From positions 1 to 43,908 of the forward strand of contig JAKAWG010000039.1 of the NCBI GenBank assembly GCA_021817045.1: a stretch of DNA of 43,908 bases. The letters run 5' to 3'. Of the stretch, positions 18,197 through 26,422 are shown one piece after another. The translations under genes and the position numbers were made by a program. Each line of letters begins with the position of its first letter. Within the stretch, counting starts at the first letter, position 1. The notes under the pieces are model-generated. The model worked only from the letters and a program-made list of their open reading frames with translations. It had not been told where the DNA came from and did no database searches. The DNA is from Acidobacteriota bacterium. GTDB lineage: Bacteria > Acidobacteriota > Terriglobia > UBA7540.

Positions 18197-18898
18197 ATGA
18201 TAGCGCGAAGGATCGGGCTCTTTGCAACTGCCGGGTGCGCCTTGATGGTGCTTGCAATGGCACATAGCAGGACCACGGCACAAGACCGTGGTGTGCCATT
18301 CGGTCATCTGTAACCCGCCATCCTGACGCTCGAAGGTCCAGCGATTCACATATTGGTTACAGGTCAGCTGCCACGTGGGGAACTTCACAGCTTGGTGACG
18401 CGTTCGCGAATCGTCCGCGAACATCCAGATCTCGCACGGTACTACCGGGGCAAAGCCCAACACCTGGAACTCGAAGCGAAAAAATACGAGCGAATTGCCC
18501 GCGTCTTTGGTGACAGAACTCCTCTGAATGGCGACCGCCATTTTTGCGCGGGTCGAACGGCGTTCTATTATCACACCATGGCTCAGGAATGCCTCATCAA
18601 AGCCCAAGAAGACAACCTTCTGGCGGCTCTTAATCATCAGGCAGCAGAGCGAGAGGGTTGCTTCACGTGTCATAGCTTTCATGGCCGCGGCGGAACAATC
18701 GCACCCGACCTCGCGCTGGAGGGGAGTCGAGGCCGGTCGGAAGCCTGGCTGGTCGGCCACTTCAAAGACCCACAGTCCTTTGCCGCAAAATCGCTAATGC
18801 CCTCTCTGGGTAGCCTCACAGACCGCCAACTCGAGGTGCTGGCTACATTCCTCGAATATCAGAAGGCAAACAAAAGAGCGAAGGCGGCGACGCGATAG
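18197..18898 (+). pseudogene. Exported c-type cytochrome with helical domain, broken by in-frame TAA
   Basis: From the ATG at 18197 (GGGAG 5 bases upstream) the frame encodes a signal peptide (MIARRIGLFATAGCALMVLA, then MAHSRTTAQD), reaches TAA at 18311-18313, and stays open in the same frame to 18898. The downstream part has a charged helical region (DLARYYRGKAQHLELEAKKY; AQECLIKAQEDNLLAALNHQ), then a cytochrome c domain with heme site CFTCH and probable Met ligand in AAKSLMPSLG. Without the signal peptide the protein could not be exported for heme attachment, so the stop should abolish function. A TTG at 18353 could start a leaderless cytoplasmic remnant. The segment just after the stop is not recognisable, so the exact ancestral sequence there is uncertain. 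Confidence 0.55.
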
Positions 18899-19037
18899 CG
18901 CGTGGGCCGCGTTTTCTTCGATCCTGAAATAGCGCGGCTCGTGGACACAAAGCGCGGCGTCGTCATCTCATACGCACACGATGCCCTTAGTTCAGCCGCG
19001 CAAAGTTCATACAACGTGGTCGGCTCATTGGCCTGTG

Positions 19038-19388
19038 CTACATCTTCTTCTTTGCGATATTCAAAGAGCGGACATAGTGCATGAGCGACCGGATTTGAGC
19101 CGAGGTCAGCTTGCCCTTCTAGGCCGGCATCATCGTGCCTTTTTCTCCATTCGTGATCATGCTGATGATCCGCTGGTCGCTGTGCTCCGCTTCCCACTTC
19201 GGGCTGGTGAAGTTCGGTGAATGAATGGCAGCAATACCTTTGCCATTGGGGCCATGGCATTGCGAACACTTGCTCTCGAACAGTTGCTTGGCGCCGCTCT
19301 TTGATGTGGCACCAAAGGCAGGGGGAACAGTCATAACGATGATGGCCAGGATTCCCAGGCAAGGTGTTAACTGCACGAACGTTTTCAT
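19038..19388 (-). pseudogene. Small cytochrome c, broken by in-frame TAG
   Basis: The ATG at 19388 has GGAGG about 10 bases upstream. A signal peptide (MKTFVQLTPCLGILAIIVMT) leads into a class I cytochrome c: LFESKCSQCHGPNGKG carries the heme-binding CSQCH, and GTMMPA supplies the axial Met. Directly after this, codon 90 is TAG (19119-19121). The same frame continues as KGKLTSAQIRSLMHYVRSL to a TAG at 19038, exactly the usual C-terminal helix. The intact protein would be 116 residues; a single change (for example TGG or TAT to TAG) explains the break. It lies about 80 bases downstream of the porin gene on the same strand, probably in the same operon. Confidence 0.75.
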
Positions 19389-19470
19389 AAGCAATCGGCC
19401 TCCGTAGATTTTTTGTGATCCGGGATGCGTGAAAAGGCTTCGAGCCTCCCTTGATACCTGCCGCCAACTC

Positions 19471-20727
19471 CTAAAAAGTGTACATAATGCGTACCAAGCC
19501 GAGGAACGTGTTAGGTATGGACATCCCATTGGGATGCAGCCAATACTCGACGTCAGGCTGGATCGTCAAGCCATGGAAGACCGTGATTTGGTAGTAGGTC
19601 TCGAACTCATTCTCAAAACCGTGGTGAAAGCTATTTTCCGGAGTCAGAAGGCTGTCGCTAAAGGCCATGCCGATTTCGTCACGCGGACGCGCGGGAAAAG
19701 GGCCAGTCCAAACCACACCTCCGCCATAGTGCTGCCTCACCGCCGCGACTGCAGGCGGCCCGGTCCCAAACTGAAAAAACGCGCCGAGGCCACGGTCGTT
19801 TGAACCTGCCGGGTGCCATAATTTCTGGCTTGCGACGGCATATACCCCTGATACATGACCATGCACGATGCCGCCGCTGAAGCGACGAAACCTTCCCGTG
19901 TCCCTCCAAGCGCCAACTTGTATCTTGTAGGGCAGATCATGCCAACTGCTCTGCCAGTCCTGCTCAGTGAGCTCCAGATCACCGCCCGGATCGTAGGGCA
20001 GTTCGGTGCTGTGATCGTTGAACATGCCTGCCGAGAAATACAAACCCTTAACTGGGTACACGAACACGTCGCCGCCGAAAGAGCCTTTAGGAAACGTAGG
20101 CAAGACGAAGGTGCTGATCGAAGCATCTGATGAGAAATTCAGAGAGACAAAATTCTGGCCGTAGGGGACGGTAAAAAACTGGTCGTCGACCTACATCAGC
20201 CCCACTTGCAGTTGAACCTTTTGGCGCAGGAGGTCCTGGTGGTACCAGGCGCGATCTACTGAGGTCTCCGAATAAGCATCCATATTGTCCGGGTCTTGGA
20301 GCGCTGGCATTTGATGGGTCAGGATGCTGGGACCGCTATGGGTTTGTGCGTCCACCATCAGGGTTCCGCCCGGCCAGCCAAACAGTCTTTTCGGGTCCAC
20401 CGTGGCGGTGAGGTCCAGAAGATACTGCCCGTCAAATGGCAAGGGGTTCGGCTGGCCGCCGAAGGCGACGCTCGAGCCGTCGAGTTGCAACCAGCCGTTG
20501 AGTCTAATGCCATGCTCTCCAAGATAAGGCCCGGCGCTTAAAACCTGCTTAAAGGGAGCGTCACCGTGCCAACCCTCCATAGGCTTCTCCCCGGTTTGGG
20601 AAGAAGCGGCCGGCGCCTGTTTCGGACCAGATTCCGTCGATGTTTGGAAGGGCGGACCGGCGGAAAGCGGTCCAGCCACGCAGAGGATTTCCAGAAGGGC
20701 GAGCAGGAACCCGAAGCCAAGCTTCAT
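19471..20727 (-). pseudogene. oprB: OprB-type carbohydrate porin, broken by in-frame TAG
   Basis: The frame from the ATG at 20727 encodes a signal peptide (MKLGFGFLLALLEILCVAGP) and the OprB N-terminal half, including GIRLNGWLQLDGSSVAFGG, LLDLTATVDPKRLFGWPGG and SETSVDRAWYHQDLL. Codon 179 is TAG (20191-20193), after VQLQVGLM. The frame resumes as VDDQFFTVPYGQNFVSLNF and stays open to 19471 with GGDVFVYPVKGLYFSAGMFN and a terminal strand ending in phenylalanine (GLVRIMYTF), as expected for outer-membrane barrels. The full length of 418 fits the family. An AAG-to-TAG change is the simplest cause. The ATG overlaps the stop of the padR gene (ATGA), indicating coupled translation. Confidence 0.8.
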
Positions 20728-21119
20728 CCACGATCCTCAAAGATCTCTTGAAACAGCTCCAGCACCCGCTGCTTTCCAATCTTCAAAGCCTTGCGCCCTG
20801 CCGGCGTGGCGCGGTAGAGACAGCGGATTTTGCCATCCACCCGGCGCCGCTCGGAGCGCAGCAGCCCTTCCCGTTCGAGCTCCCGCAGCATCGGATAAAG
20901 CGTTCCCGGACTCAGCCGGTAGCCGTGCCTCCCGAGCTCCTCAATCATTCCCAGGCCAAAGACGGCTCCTTCAGACGCGTGGTGCAGAACGTGTAGGCGG
21001 ATAAGCCCCGAATAGGCCTCGTGCGGCTCGGGCGCACGGGGCGCACGACTGACTGGCCGGCGTTTTGTATCGCGCTTCGATATCAAAATTCGATAAAACC
21101 ATGAGGCTCGCTCAGACAA
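20724..21119 (-). CDS. PadR family transcriptional regulator
   Basis: A winged-helix repressor: LIRLHVLHHASEGAVFGLGM leads into the recognition helix (IEELGRHGYRLSPGTLYPML) and wing (RELEREGLLRSERRRVDGKI), then a short C-terminal helix (ALKIGKQRVLELFQEIF). The length given is 131 residues, but the first 30 or so are unlike the family, so the true start is probably downstream; a TTG near 21084 is one option. Its stop overlaps the porin start codon by ATGA, so the regulator probably controls the porin/cytochrome operon and itself. A short dyad (TATC-7-GATA) lies over the start region. Confidence 0.85.
   Translation of the reverse strand: MSERASWFYRILISKRDTKRRPVSRAPRAPEPHEAYSGLIRLHVLHHASEGAVFGLGMIEELGRHGYRLSPGTLYPMLRELEREGLLRSERRRVDGKIRCLYRATPAGRKALKIGKQRVLELFQEIFEDRG
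21081..21095. promoter_or_regulatory. Candidate PadR operator
   Basis: TATCAAAATTCGATA is an inverted repeat (TATC/GATA with 7 bases between) in an AT-rich patch at the 5' end of the padR gene, with a further TTCGATATC just upstream of it. PadR proteins commonly bind such dyads at their own promoters. Inferred from position only. Confidence 0.35.
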
Positions 21120-21543
21120 AAGATGACTCCCCGAAACGGCCCAGAAAGCGTGGAGAAATCACGTTAGGCCGCGCGCCGCGAGCCTTGTCAAGCAGCTTTC
21201 GTTACACGGCACCAGCTTCAGTGAAGCGGCATTCTTGCGAGGTCGAAAATTTTTTGTCTCACTTGTCTCATCTGCCTCCACGGCCTTGTCCGTGGCATAT
21301 AGAATGAAGCTGTGTGTTGGGAAGAGCAGGGCAGGCCGGAAAAGGACTGGCAGGAGTGGTGAAGGCGGCAGGATTACGCGCGAAGCCGGAATGTCCTTTG
21401 AAATCATGAGCCTGCATGGCGAGGATGCGTCCAAATCCCGGTTGAGGCTGAGGTGGAGAGTCCGTCTGAGGTGGAGGCAGGGCGGAGTCCTGATTTGGCG
21501 CGAAAAACGCCGCAAGATTACGCTACGGGCTGCCGAAAATTTA
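21096..21543. other. Divergent intergenic region
   Basis: About 450 bases between the padR and hxlR-type genes. Open frames here lack recognisable motifs. No RNA gene or terminator seen. Confidence 0.4.
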
Positions 21544-21560
21544 GCTTGTATTTTGCAAGC
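21544..21560. promoter_or_regulatory. Candidate HxlR-type operator
   Basis: GCTTG-TATTTTG-CAAGC is a perfect 5-base inverted repeat with a 7-base spacer, ending 21 bases before the HxlR start codon. Winged-helix dimers of this type bind dyads of this size. Autoregulation is an inference. Confidence 0.45.
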
Positions 21561-21581
21561 GATCTCGCTAAGCTGCCGGAC

Positions 21582-22052
21582 ATGCCCGGAAAGCCTAGGT
21601 CGAAACGGCGGTCCGGTTGCCCGGTTAGCATCTCGCTCGAAATGCTTGGAGACCGTTGGTCGCTTTTGGTGATCCGCGACCTGATGGTGCGTGGGTACCG
21701 GACGTTTAAAAAATTTCAGGAATCGGGCGAAAGGATTTCGTCGAACATCCTGGCGCACCGTCTACGGAAGCTGGAACAGGCGGGAATCATCAGCGCAGAA
21801 GCGGACGAAGCGGACCGGCGGCGGCTGAATTACCGGTTGACTGAGAAGGGAATTGACTTGGCACCGGTGCTGCTGGAACTGCTGATCTGGGGTGCGCGGC
21901 ACGAGCAGACGGGAGCGCCGTGCGGCGTCATCGCGGAGATGGCAGGGAACCGGGAAGCGGTGCTCGCGGAAGTGCGGCGACGCTGGCAAAACCGTGACCC
22001 GACGCCGCTGCTACCGAGATTCGAAAATGAGGGCGAAAGGGAAGGGAAATAA
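21582..22052 (+). CDS. HxlR family winged-helix regulator
   Basis: A 156-residue DNA-binding protein of the HxlR group: CPVSISLEMLGDRWSLLVIR with the invariant Cys near the N-terminus and the GDRWSLLVIRDL helix, then FQESGERISSNILAHRLRKL (recognition helix) and the wing ADEADRRRLNYRLTEKG. HxlR proteins respond to electrophiles or small ligands, often through that cysteine. The start at 21582 (MPGKPRSKRRSGCP) fits the family; an upstream in-frame start would place the dyad inside the gene. The YciI-like gene follows 4 bases later and is almost certainly co-transcribed. Confidence 0.88.
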   Translation: MPGKPRSKRRSGCPVSISLEMLGDRWSLLVIRDLMVRGYRTFKKFQESGERISSNILAHRLRKLEQAGIISAEADEADRRRLNYRLTEKGIDLAPVLLELLIWGARHEQTGAPCGVIAEMAGNREAVLAEVRRRWQNRDPTPLLPRFENEGEREGK

Positions 22053-22056
22053 CACG

Positions 22057-22497
22057 ATGAGGGTCATGGTGATCGTGAAGGATAATAAGGATTCTGAAGC
22101 GGGGGTGATGCCTGACCAGAAAATCCTTGCAGAGACGTTCAAGTACAACCAAGAACTGGTCAAGTCTGGGGTGATGCTCGCGGCCGACGGGCTCCGGCCT
22201 AGCTCAACGGGTAAACGGGTGAAGTTCTTGGCAGATCAGCGCATCATCACGGATGGCCCGTTTGCCGAGACGAAGGAGCTCATCGCAGGATTCTGGATCT
22301 GGAAGGTGAAATCGATGGAGGAGGCGGTCGAGTGGCTCAAGCGGGCGCCCTTCGGAGGAGGGGTCGAGATTGAGATTCGCCAATTTCACGAGGCGGAAGA
22401 CTTCGGGCCGGCGCTCACCCCGGAGCTCAAAGAGCAGGAAAAGCATTTGCGGAAGGAATGCGAGCGGCTCGCAAAAGGTGCGAAGGAACGACCATGA
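22057..22497 (+). CDS. YciI/DGPF domain protein
   Basis: A 146-residue protein of the YCII-related (DGPF) family. It starts MRVMVIVKDNKDSEAG and contains the name-giving motif in RIITDGPFAETKELIAGFWI, followed by SMEEAVEWLKRAPF. Family members have a ferredoxin-like fold and are often encoded beside sigma factors or regulators; their biochemical role is not settled. The ATG at 22057 was chosen because it gives the exact family N-terminus and lies just after the HxlR stop, with GAAGGGAA upstream. The charged C-terminal helix (LKEQEKHLRKECERLAKG) is a little longer than usual. Confidence 0.88.
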   Translation: MRVMVIVKDNKDSEAGVMPDQKILAETFKYNQELVKSGVMLAADGLRPSSTGKRVKFLADQRIITDGPFAETKELIAGFWIWKVKSMEEAVEWLKRAPFGGGVEIEIRQFHEAEDFGPALTPELKEQEKHLRKECERLAKGAKERP

Positions 22498-22508
22498 GTA
22501 CGCCGAAT

Positions 22509-22628
22509 GTCATTCCGAGCTCAGCGAGAAATCCGCTTGTAATGAGGGGAGCGGAGGCAGAGCAGATTTCCTCCGCTGGGTTCAGGACAGGCTCTCGGCT
22601 CGACAAAAACATCCGCCCTCGAAATGAC
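22509..22628. repeat. GTCATTCCGAG palindromic repeat
   Basis: A 120-base unit starting GTCATTCCGAG and ending CTCGAAATGAC (10 of 11 bases complementary), with internal GCGAGAAATCC and GCAGATTTCCTCCGCTGGG. It matches a widespread bacterial intergenic repeat often mistranslated as small proteins containing VIPSSARNP. It separates the YciI gene from the propeller gene; not coding. Confidence 0.65.
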
Positions 22629-22721
22629 GGTGACCTGCGCTTCTAGCCAGAGGTCGCATTAGAAGTCGCAGTCGCGGGCGGTCGGAATGTGGGCAAAGTT
22701 TCTTTCAGGAAGGAGTGAAGC

Positions 22722-23900
22722 ATGAGCAAAGTACGAGTTTTGGTGGGCACGCGCAAGGGTGCGTTCATCCTGGAGTCCGATGGAAGGCGCGAAAAGTGGG
22801 ACGTTAGCGGACCTTTTTTTACGGGGTGGGAGATTTACCACTTGAAAGCATCGCCCGCGGATCCGAATCGGATCTATGCGTCGCAATCAAGCGGCTGGTT
22901 CGGACAGGTGATCCAGCGGTCGAACGATGGCGGGAAGACGTGGGAAGCACCCGGAGGCGGCGTCACTCAGAGTCCGCAGGGCTTCCCCATGGGCGAGAGT
23001 AACAAATTTGTCTACGACACCAGCGGACAAACTGGCAAACCGCTCACAACCCACCAATGGTACGATGGTACGCAGCATCCGTGGGAATTCAAGCGGGTTT
23101 GGCATCTCGAACCGTCGCTAACCGATCCGGATACGGTTTACGCCGGCGTGGAAGACGCCGCCTTATTTCGCTCGACAGACGGCGCGCACTCCTGGCAAGA
23201 GCTCTCCGGGCTGCGCGGCCACGGGACTGGACCGAAATGGCAGCCGGGTGCAGGCGGACTGTGCCTGCACACCATCATTCTCGACGCGAGCGATTCCAAC
23301 AGAATCTATATTGCGATCTCGGCTGCGGGCGCCTTCCGGACCGACGACGGCGGCAAAACATGGAAGCCTGTTAACCGCGGACTGAAATCCCAGTACATTC
23401 CCGATCCAACTGCCGAAGTTGGCCACTGCGTTCACCACATCGCAAAGAATCCGTCGCGCCCGAATTTATTGTTCATGCAGAAGCATTGGGACGTCATGCG
23501 CAGCGATAACGCCGGAGATTCCTGGGTGGAGGTGAGCGGTAATCTGCCCACTGACTTCGGATTCGCGATCGACGTCCACGCGCACGAGCCGGAAACCGTC
23601 TACGTTGTGCCGATCAAAAGTGACTCGGAACATTTTCCACTTGACGGTAAATTGCGCGTCTACCGCAGCGGCACGGGCGGCAACGAATGGGAGGAACTCA
23701 CGAAAGGGCTGCCGCAGAAGCATTGCTACGTTAATGTGCTGCGCGACGCGATGTCTGTCGACTCGCTTGATAAGTGCGGCATCTATTTCGGCACGACCGG
23801 CGGGCAAGTTTACGCCTCCGCCGACGAAGGAAACAGTTGGAAGCCGCTTATCGAACACCTTCCGCCCGTACTTTCTGTTGAGGTGCAGACAATGCGATGA
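22722..23900 (+). CDS. Cytoplasmic Asp-box (BNR/sortilin-like) beta-propeller protein
   Basis: A 392-residue beta-propeller with repeated Asp-box motifs: [43 protein letters not shown] and [11 protein letters not shown]. It begins [19 protein letters not shown] with no signal peptide, unlike sialidases and other secreted Asp-box proteins, so it should stay in the cytoplasm. Sialidase annotation would be misleading: no catalytic Arg triad/Tyr arrangement is evident. The start has AAGGAGTG about 6 bases upstream. The stop overlaps the next gene's ATG (ATGA), so the two proteins are made together. Such proteins beside a ThiS/MoaD-like gene recur in Acidobacteria, but I know of no assigned function. 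Confidence 0.85.
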   Translation: MSKVRVLVGTRKGAFILESDGRREKWDVSGPFFTGWEIYHLKASPADPNRIYASQSSGWFGQVIQRSNDGGKTWEAPGGGVTQSPQGFPMGESNKFVYDTSGQTGKPLTTHQWYDGTQHPWEFKRVWHLEPSLTDPDTVYAGVEDAALFRSTDGAHSWQELSGLRGHGTGPKWQPGAGGLCLHTIILDASDSNRIYIAISAAGAFRTDDGGKTWKPVNRGLKSQYIPDPTAEVGHCVHHIAKNPSRPNLLFMQKHWDVMRSDNAGDSWVEVSGNLPTDFGFAIDVHAHEPETVYVVPIKSDSEHFPLDGKLRVYRSGTGGNEWEELTKGLPQKHCYVNVLRDAMSVDSLDKCGIYFGTTGGQVYASADEGNSWKPLIEHLPPVLSVEVQTMR

Positions 23901-24193
23901 TTCGCGTCATGCTTCCATATCACTTGCGAAAGCTGGCCGGCGTCGATGGCGAGGTGACGCTGGAGGTCGAAGGCGTGGTCACGCAGCGTTCGGTGCTCGA
24001 CGCTCTCGAAGCCCGCTATCCTGTGCTCTGCGGGACGATCCGCGACCACGACACGCTAAAGCGCCGTCCGTTCATACGGTTCTTCGCTTGTGAGGAAGAC
24101 CTATCCCACGAACCGCCGGACCAACCCCTGCCGGAGGCGGTTACCAGCGGGAAAGAGCCCTTTCTGGTGATTGGAGCTATCGCCGGCGGCTAG
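23897..24193 (+). CDS. MoaD/ThiS-family ubiquitin-like protein
   Basis: A 98-residue beta-grasp protein. It starts [20 protein letters not shown], has [13 protein letters not shown] in the helix position and ends in VIGAIAGG, the double-glycine tail that is adenylated and thiocarboxylated in MoaD and ThiS. No molybdopterin or thiamine genes are nearby, so it may be a sulfur carrier for another pathway or a protein modifier. The ATG overlaps the propeller gene's stop codon. The middle ([20 protein letters not shown]) resembles the proteins usually annotated simply as MoaD/ThiS family. Confidence 0.88.
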   Translation: MIRVMLPYHLRKLAGVDGEVTLEVEGVVTQRSVLDALEARYPVLCGTIRDHDTLKRRPFIRFFACEEDLSHEPPDQPLPEAVTSGKEPFLVIGAIAGG

Positions 24194-24200
24194 CCAGCCT

Positions 24201-25253
24201 TCAAGGGGACGGCACCAGTACGGTAGCCTGGTTCGAGTACTTGCTTTCCTGGCCTCCGGCGTTCACGGCCGTCGTCACGTAGTAGTAGGTTTGTCCCGCC
24301 TCAACCGAATTGTCCGTGTACGCCGTCGAGCCAACCAGAGACGAGTTGAGCTTGGTGTATGGCCCTCCAGCCGCCGCGCCGCGATAAATGTTGTAACCCG
24401 AGACGCTCGGTGAAGCGCTGGCCACCCAACTCAACGATACGGAATGTTTGTTCACGCCGGTGGCGGAAAGCGAGGTGGAGGCAGGAGAGTTGGTGGCGTT
24501 GCTGAGCACCGAGAGATTGCCGGTGACGCTACCTGCAGAGGCCGGTTGAAATGTCACGTTGAAGCTGGCATTCTGTCCGGCGGTCAAGGTTAATGGCAGG
24601 GAAGGTCCCGCAACGCTGAAGCCGGTGCCAGTGCTGGTGGTCTGAGAAACGGTGACCGTATCCGTGCCGGCATTGGTCAGCACGACAGACAGAACACTGC
24701 TGGTACCGACGGTCACATCTCCGAAAGTAAGGCTTCCGGGACTAGCGGAAAGCAACTGAGTGGTTCCGTTGCCGGAGAGCGAAATGGCCAGGGATGAATT
24801 TGAGGCATTGCTCGAGACAGAGACGCTGCCGGTGGCTCTTCCAGCGAGTGAAGGAGAAAAGGTAACCGTGAGAGTGGCGCTTTGCCCGGCCATCAGGACA
24901 ATAGGCAGCGAGGGCTCCTTGACGCTGAAGGCATTTCCGGAGACGGTTACTTGGCTAACGGTGATGCTCCTGAGGCCCGGATCGTCCAGAGTAACAACTT
25001 GAGAAGTTATTGTTCCTACTTTGCGGTCTCCAAAGGAAACAACTGAGGGCGAGACGGAAAGCTGAGGCATTTGATTGCTGTTGCCGGCCGCGGCAGAATC
25101 CGATTGGCTTCCGGTTGACACACCGCCACAGGCGCCTAGGGCGCAAACGATACCCGCCACAGCAGCCACTCTCACGATGAGGCTCCGGCGATACGACACT
25201 TTGCCGGGCAGGTTGCCCGCAGTTCGCAGGTCCAGGCTAAAGCAAGAATCCAT
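24201..25253 (-). CDS. Lipoprotein with choice-of-anchor-D and fibronectin type III domains
   Basis: An exported, probably lipid-anchored surface protein of about 350 residues. The hydrophobic segment SLIVRVAAVAGIVCALGAC ends in a lipobox-like LGAC; a GTG at 25199 would give a shorter, more typical signal peptide. Two choice-of-anchor-D repeats follow (PQLSVSPSVVSFGDRKVGT; SASPGSLTFGDVTVGTSSV), rich in Ser/Thr/Ala, and then a fibronectin type III module (VSLSWVASASPSVSGYNIYR; TYYYVTTAVNAGGQESKYSN). Such modules serve adhesion or structural roles; no enzyme domain is present. Its stop faces the MoaD-like gene's stop with 7 bases between, leaving little room for a terminator. Confidence 0.8.
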   Translation of the reverse strand: MDSCFSLDLRTAGNLPGKVSYRRSLIVRVAAVAGIVCALGACGGVSTGSQSDSAAAGNSNQMPQLSVSPSVVSFGDRKVGTITSQVVTLDDPGLRSITVSQVTVSGNAFSVKEPSLPIVLMAGQSATLTVTFSPSLAGRATGSVSVSSNASNSSLAISLSGNGTTQLLSASPGSLTFGDVTVGTSSVLSVVLTNAGTDTVTVSQTTSTGTGFSVAGPSLPLTLTAGQNASFNVTFQPASAGSVTGNLSVLSNATNSPASTSLSATGVNKHSVSLSWVASASPSVSGYNIYRGAAAGGPYTKLNSSLVGSTAYTDNSVEAGQTYYYVTTAVNAGGQESKYSNQATVLVPSP

Positions 25254-25320
25254 TCCTTGAAGCACTAATAACCTTCGAGCGACGTTCGGCAGTTATCCTA
25301 AGCGAGGCAAGCGGGAGACG

Positions 25321-25587
25321 ATGAGCGATCACGCTGTCTCGATTGACTTGCTGAAAGGGAAAAAACACGGACAACTTGGCACTGCCATCCGGCAGGTGGA
25401 GATTGTCGAGATCTTACTGGCGCCAAGCGACAGCGCGTCGTCCAAGAGGTATCGCGGGAACATGGCGATTGGCTATGTGCGCGGGCCGATTCATGCTGAA
25501 ATGGCGTTCGTGATGTATGCCTGGATGGTTTCAACGGTGTTGCAATTCCATGCCGTGGAACGCTTTCTTCAATTTGTTCAGGACTGA
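25321..25587 (+). CDS. Hypothetical ORF, doubtful
   Basis: An 88-residue frame with ordinary codon use (MSDHAVSIDLLKGKKHGQLG at the start, HAEMAFVMYAWMVSTVLQFH later). No recognisable domain, weak ribosome binding site and an overlapping minus-strand frame of similar quality. It may be a gene remnant. Kept only because nothing else explains this stretch. Confidence 0.2.
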   Translation: MSDHAVSIDLLKGKKHGQLGTAIRQVEIVEILLAPSDSASSKRYRGNMAIGYVRGPIHAEMAFVMYAWMVSTVLQFHAVERFLQFVQD

Positions 25588-26422
25588 ACGAATAAGCCGG
25601 GATCGTGTTCTCTTGTTGGACCAACGCTTCATACCACCACACTTCACCTTTCGGAATTGCTCGCGAGTTCCGCTTCGCCAAGGCCACTGCATGCGGCTGA
25701 CCAGTGCTTGGCACTTCTAACCTGTTGATATGGCTTTGACGAATCGACCTCTAGGCGGTTGGCTGAAAGTATAATTTTCGAGCGGAGTGAAATAATTACC
25801 GGATCTAAAGGCAGGCAGCCTCAACGGGGAGATTGGAGCGAACTTGCGCATTGGGATGTTATCGCTTCATTTCCTTCCAGCGGTGGTACTAAACGTGGCA
25901 GAGAGCGTTTAACGAGCCACTCTTTGTTCATGGCTTGTTCGGGATTAAATCCCCAGGGCCAAGGCTGCTAACAGAATTTAGAGGGTGCGGGGGCGCCAAG
26001 GTGGGAGAAGAGTGCATTGCGATCAGGCTCATACAGAATCTCATTATGAGGTTGGTCATTGGATTTAGCCGCGATCAAAGGGATACGATCGGTGCCAAGC
26101 CTGTCTGCTGTTCGTGCGGTTTCTATGAAGAGCGTGTTGTTAGAGTGAGGTCTGCTGGCAGCGACGGAGCTTGCGCGGTTATGATGCGGGCGTTTATTCG
26201 ACACGGCTTTGGTGGAGGCACGTAATTACCCCTCACGGCCTGCCCCTCCCAGAAGGGGGGAGAGAGGGAGGGGCGGGATTAAGTCCCTCTTCCATGGAAG
26301 GAGGGAAACCCCAAAGGCGCGATTGAGGGGGCCCTGCAGCGGCAACTTGAAGAATTTTGTTGGGAGCAAATGCCTGGGGCGTTGCCAGGTCGCGCCAACT
26401 TAGCCCTTGCAAGCGGTCCCAA
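25588..26422. other. Intergenic, no gene recognised
   Basis: No supported gene. The part around 26227-26330 is rich in runs of C and G (CCCCTCCCAGAAGGGGGG and related tracts) and looks like low-complexity intergenic DNA or the 3' region of the downstream minus-strand gene. No RNA gene found. Confidence 0.4.

Noticed and set aside
18311..20193. Genetic recoding of TAG/TAA as sense
   Set aside because: Both TAA and TAG are involved, and TAG serves as an ordinary stop elsewhere in the window (for example ggt at 16395-16397). No suppressor tRNA is seen. Decay or error is simpler.
21235..21672. Plus-strand frame of 145 codons between padR and hxlR
   Set aside because: Arg-rich, overlaps the HxlR gene in another frame and has no conserved motif.
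22722..23900. Sialidase activity of the propeller protein
   Set aside because: Asp-box repeats alone do not make a sialidase; no signal peptide and no evident catalytic residues.
25298..25714. Minus-strand gene in the 25-kb gap
   Set aside because: Ser/Arg/Pro-rich composition without motifs; an equally long plus-strand frame overlaps it.
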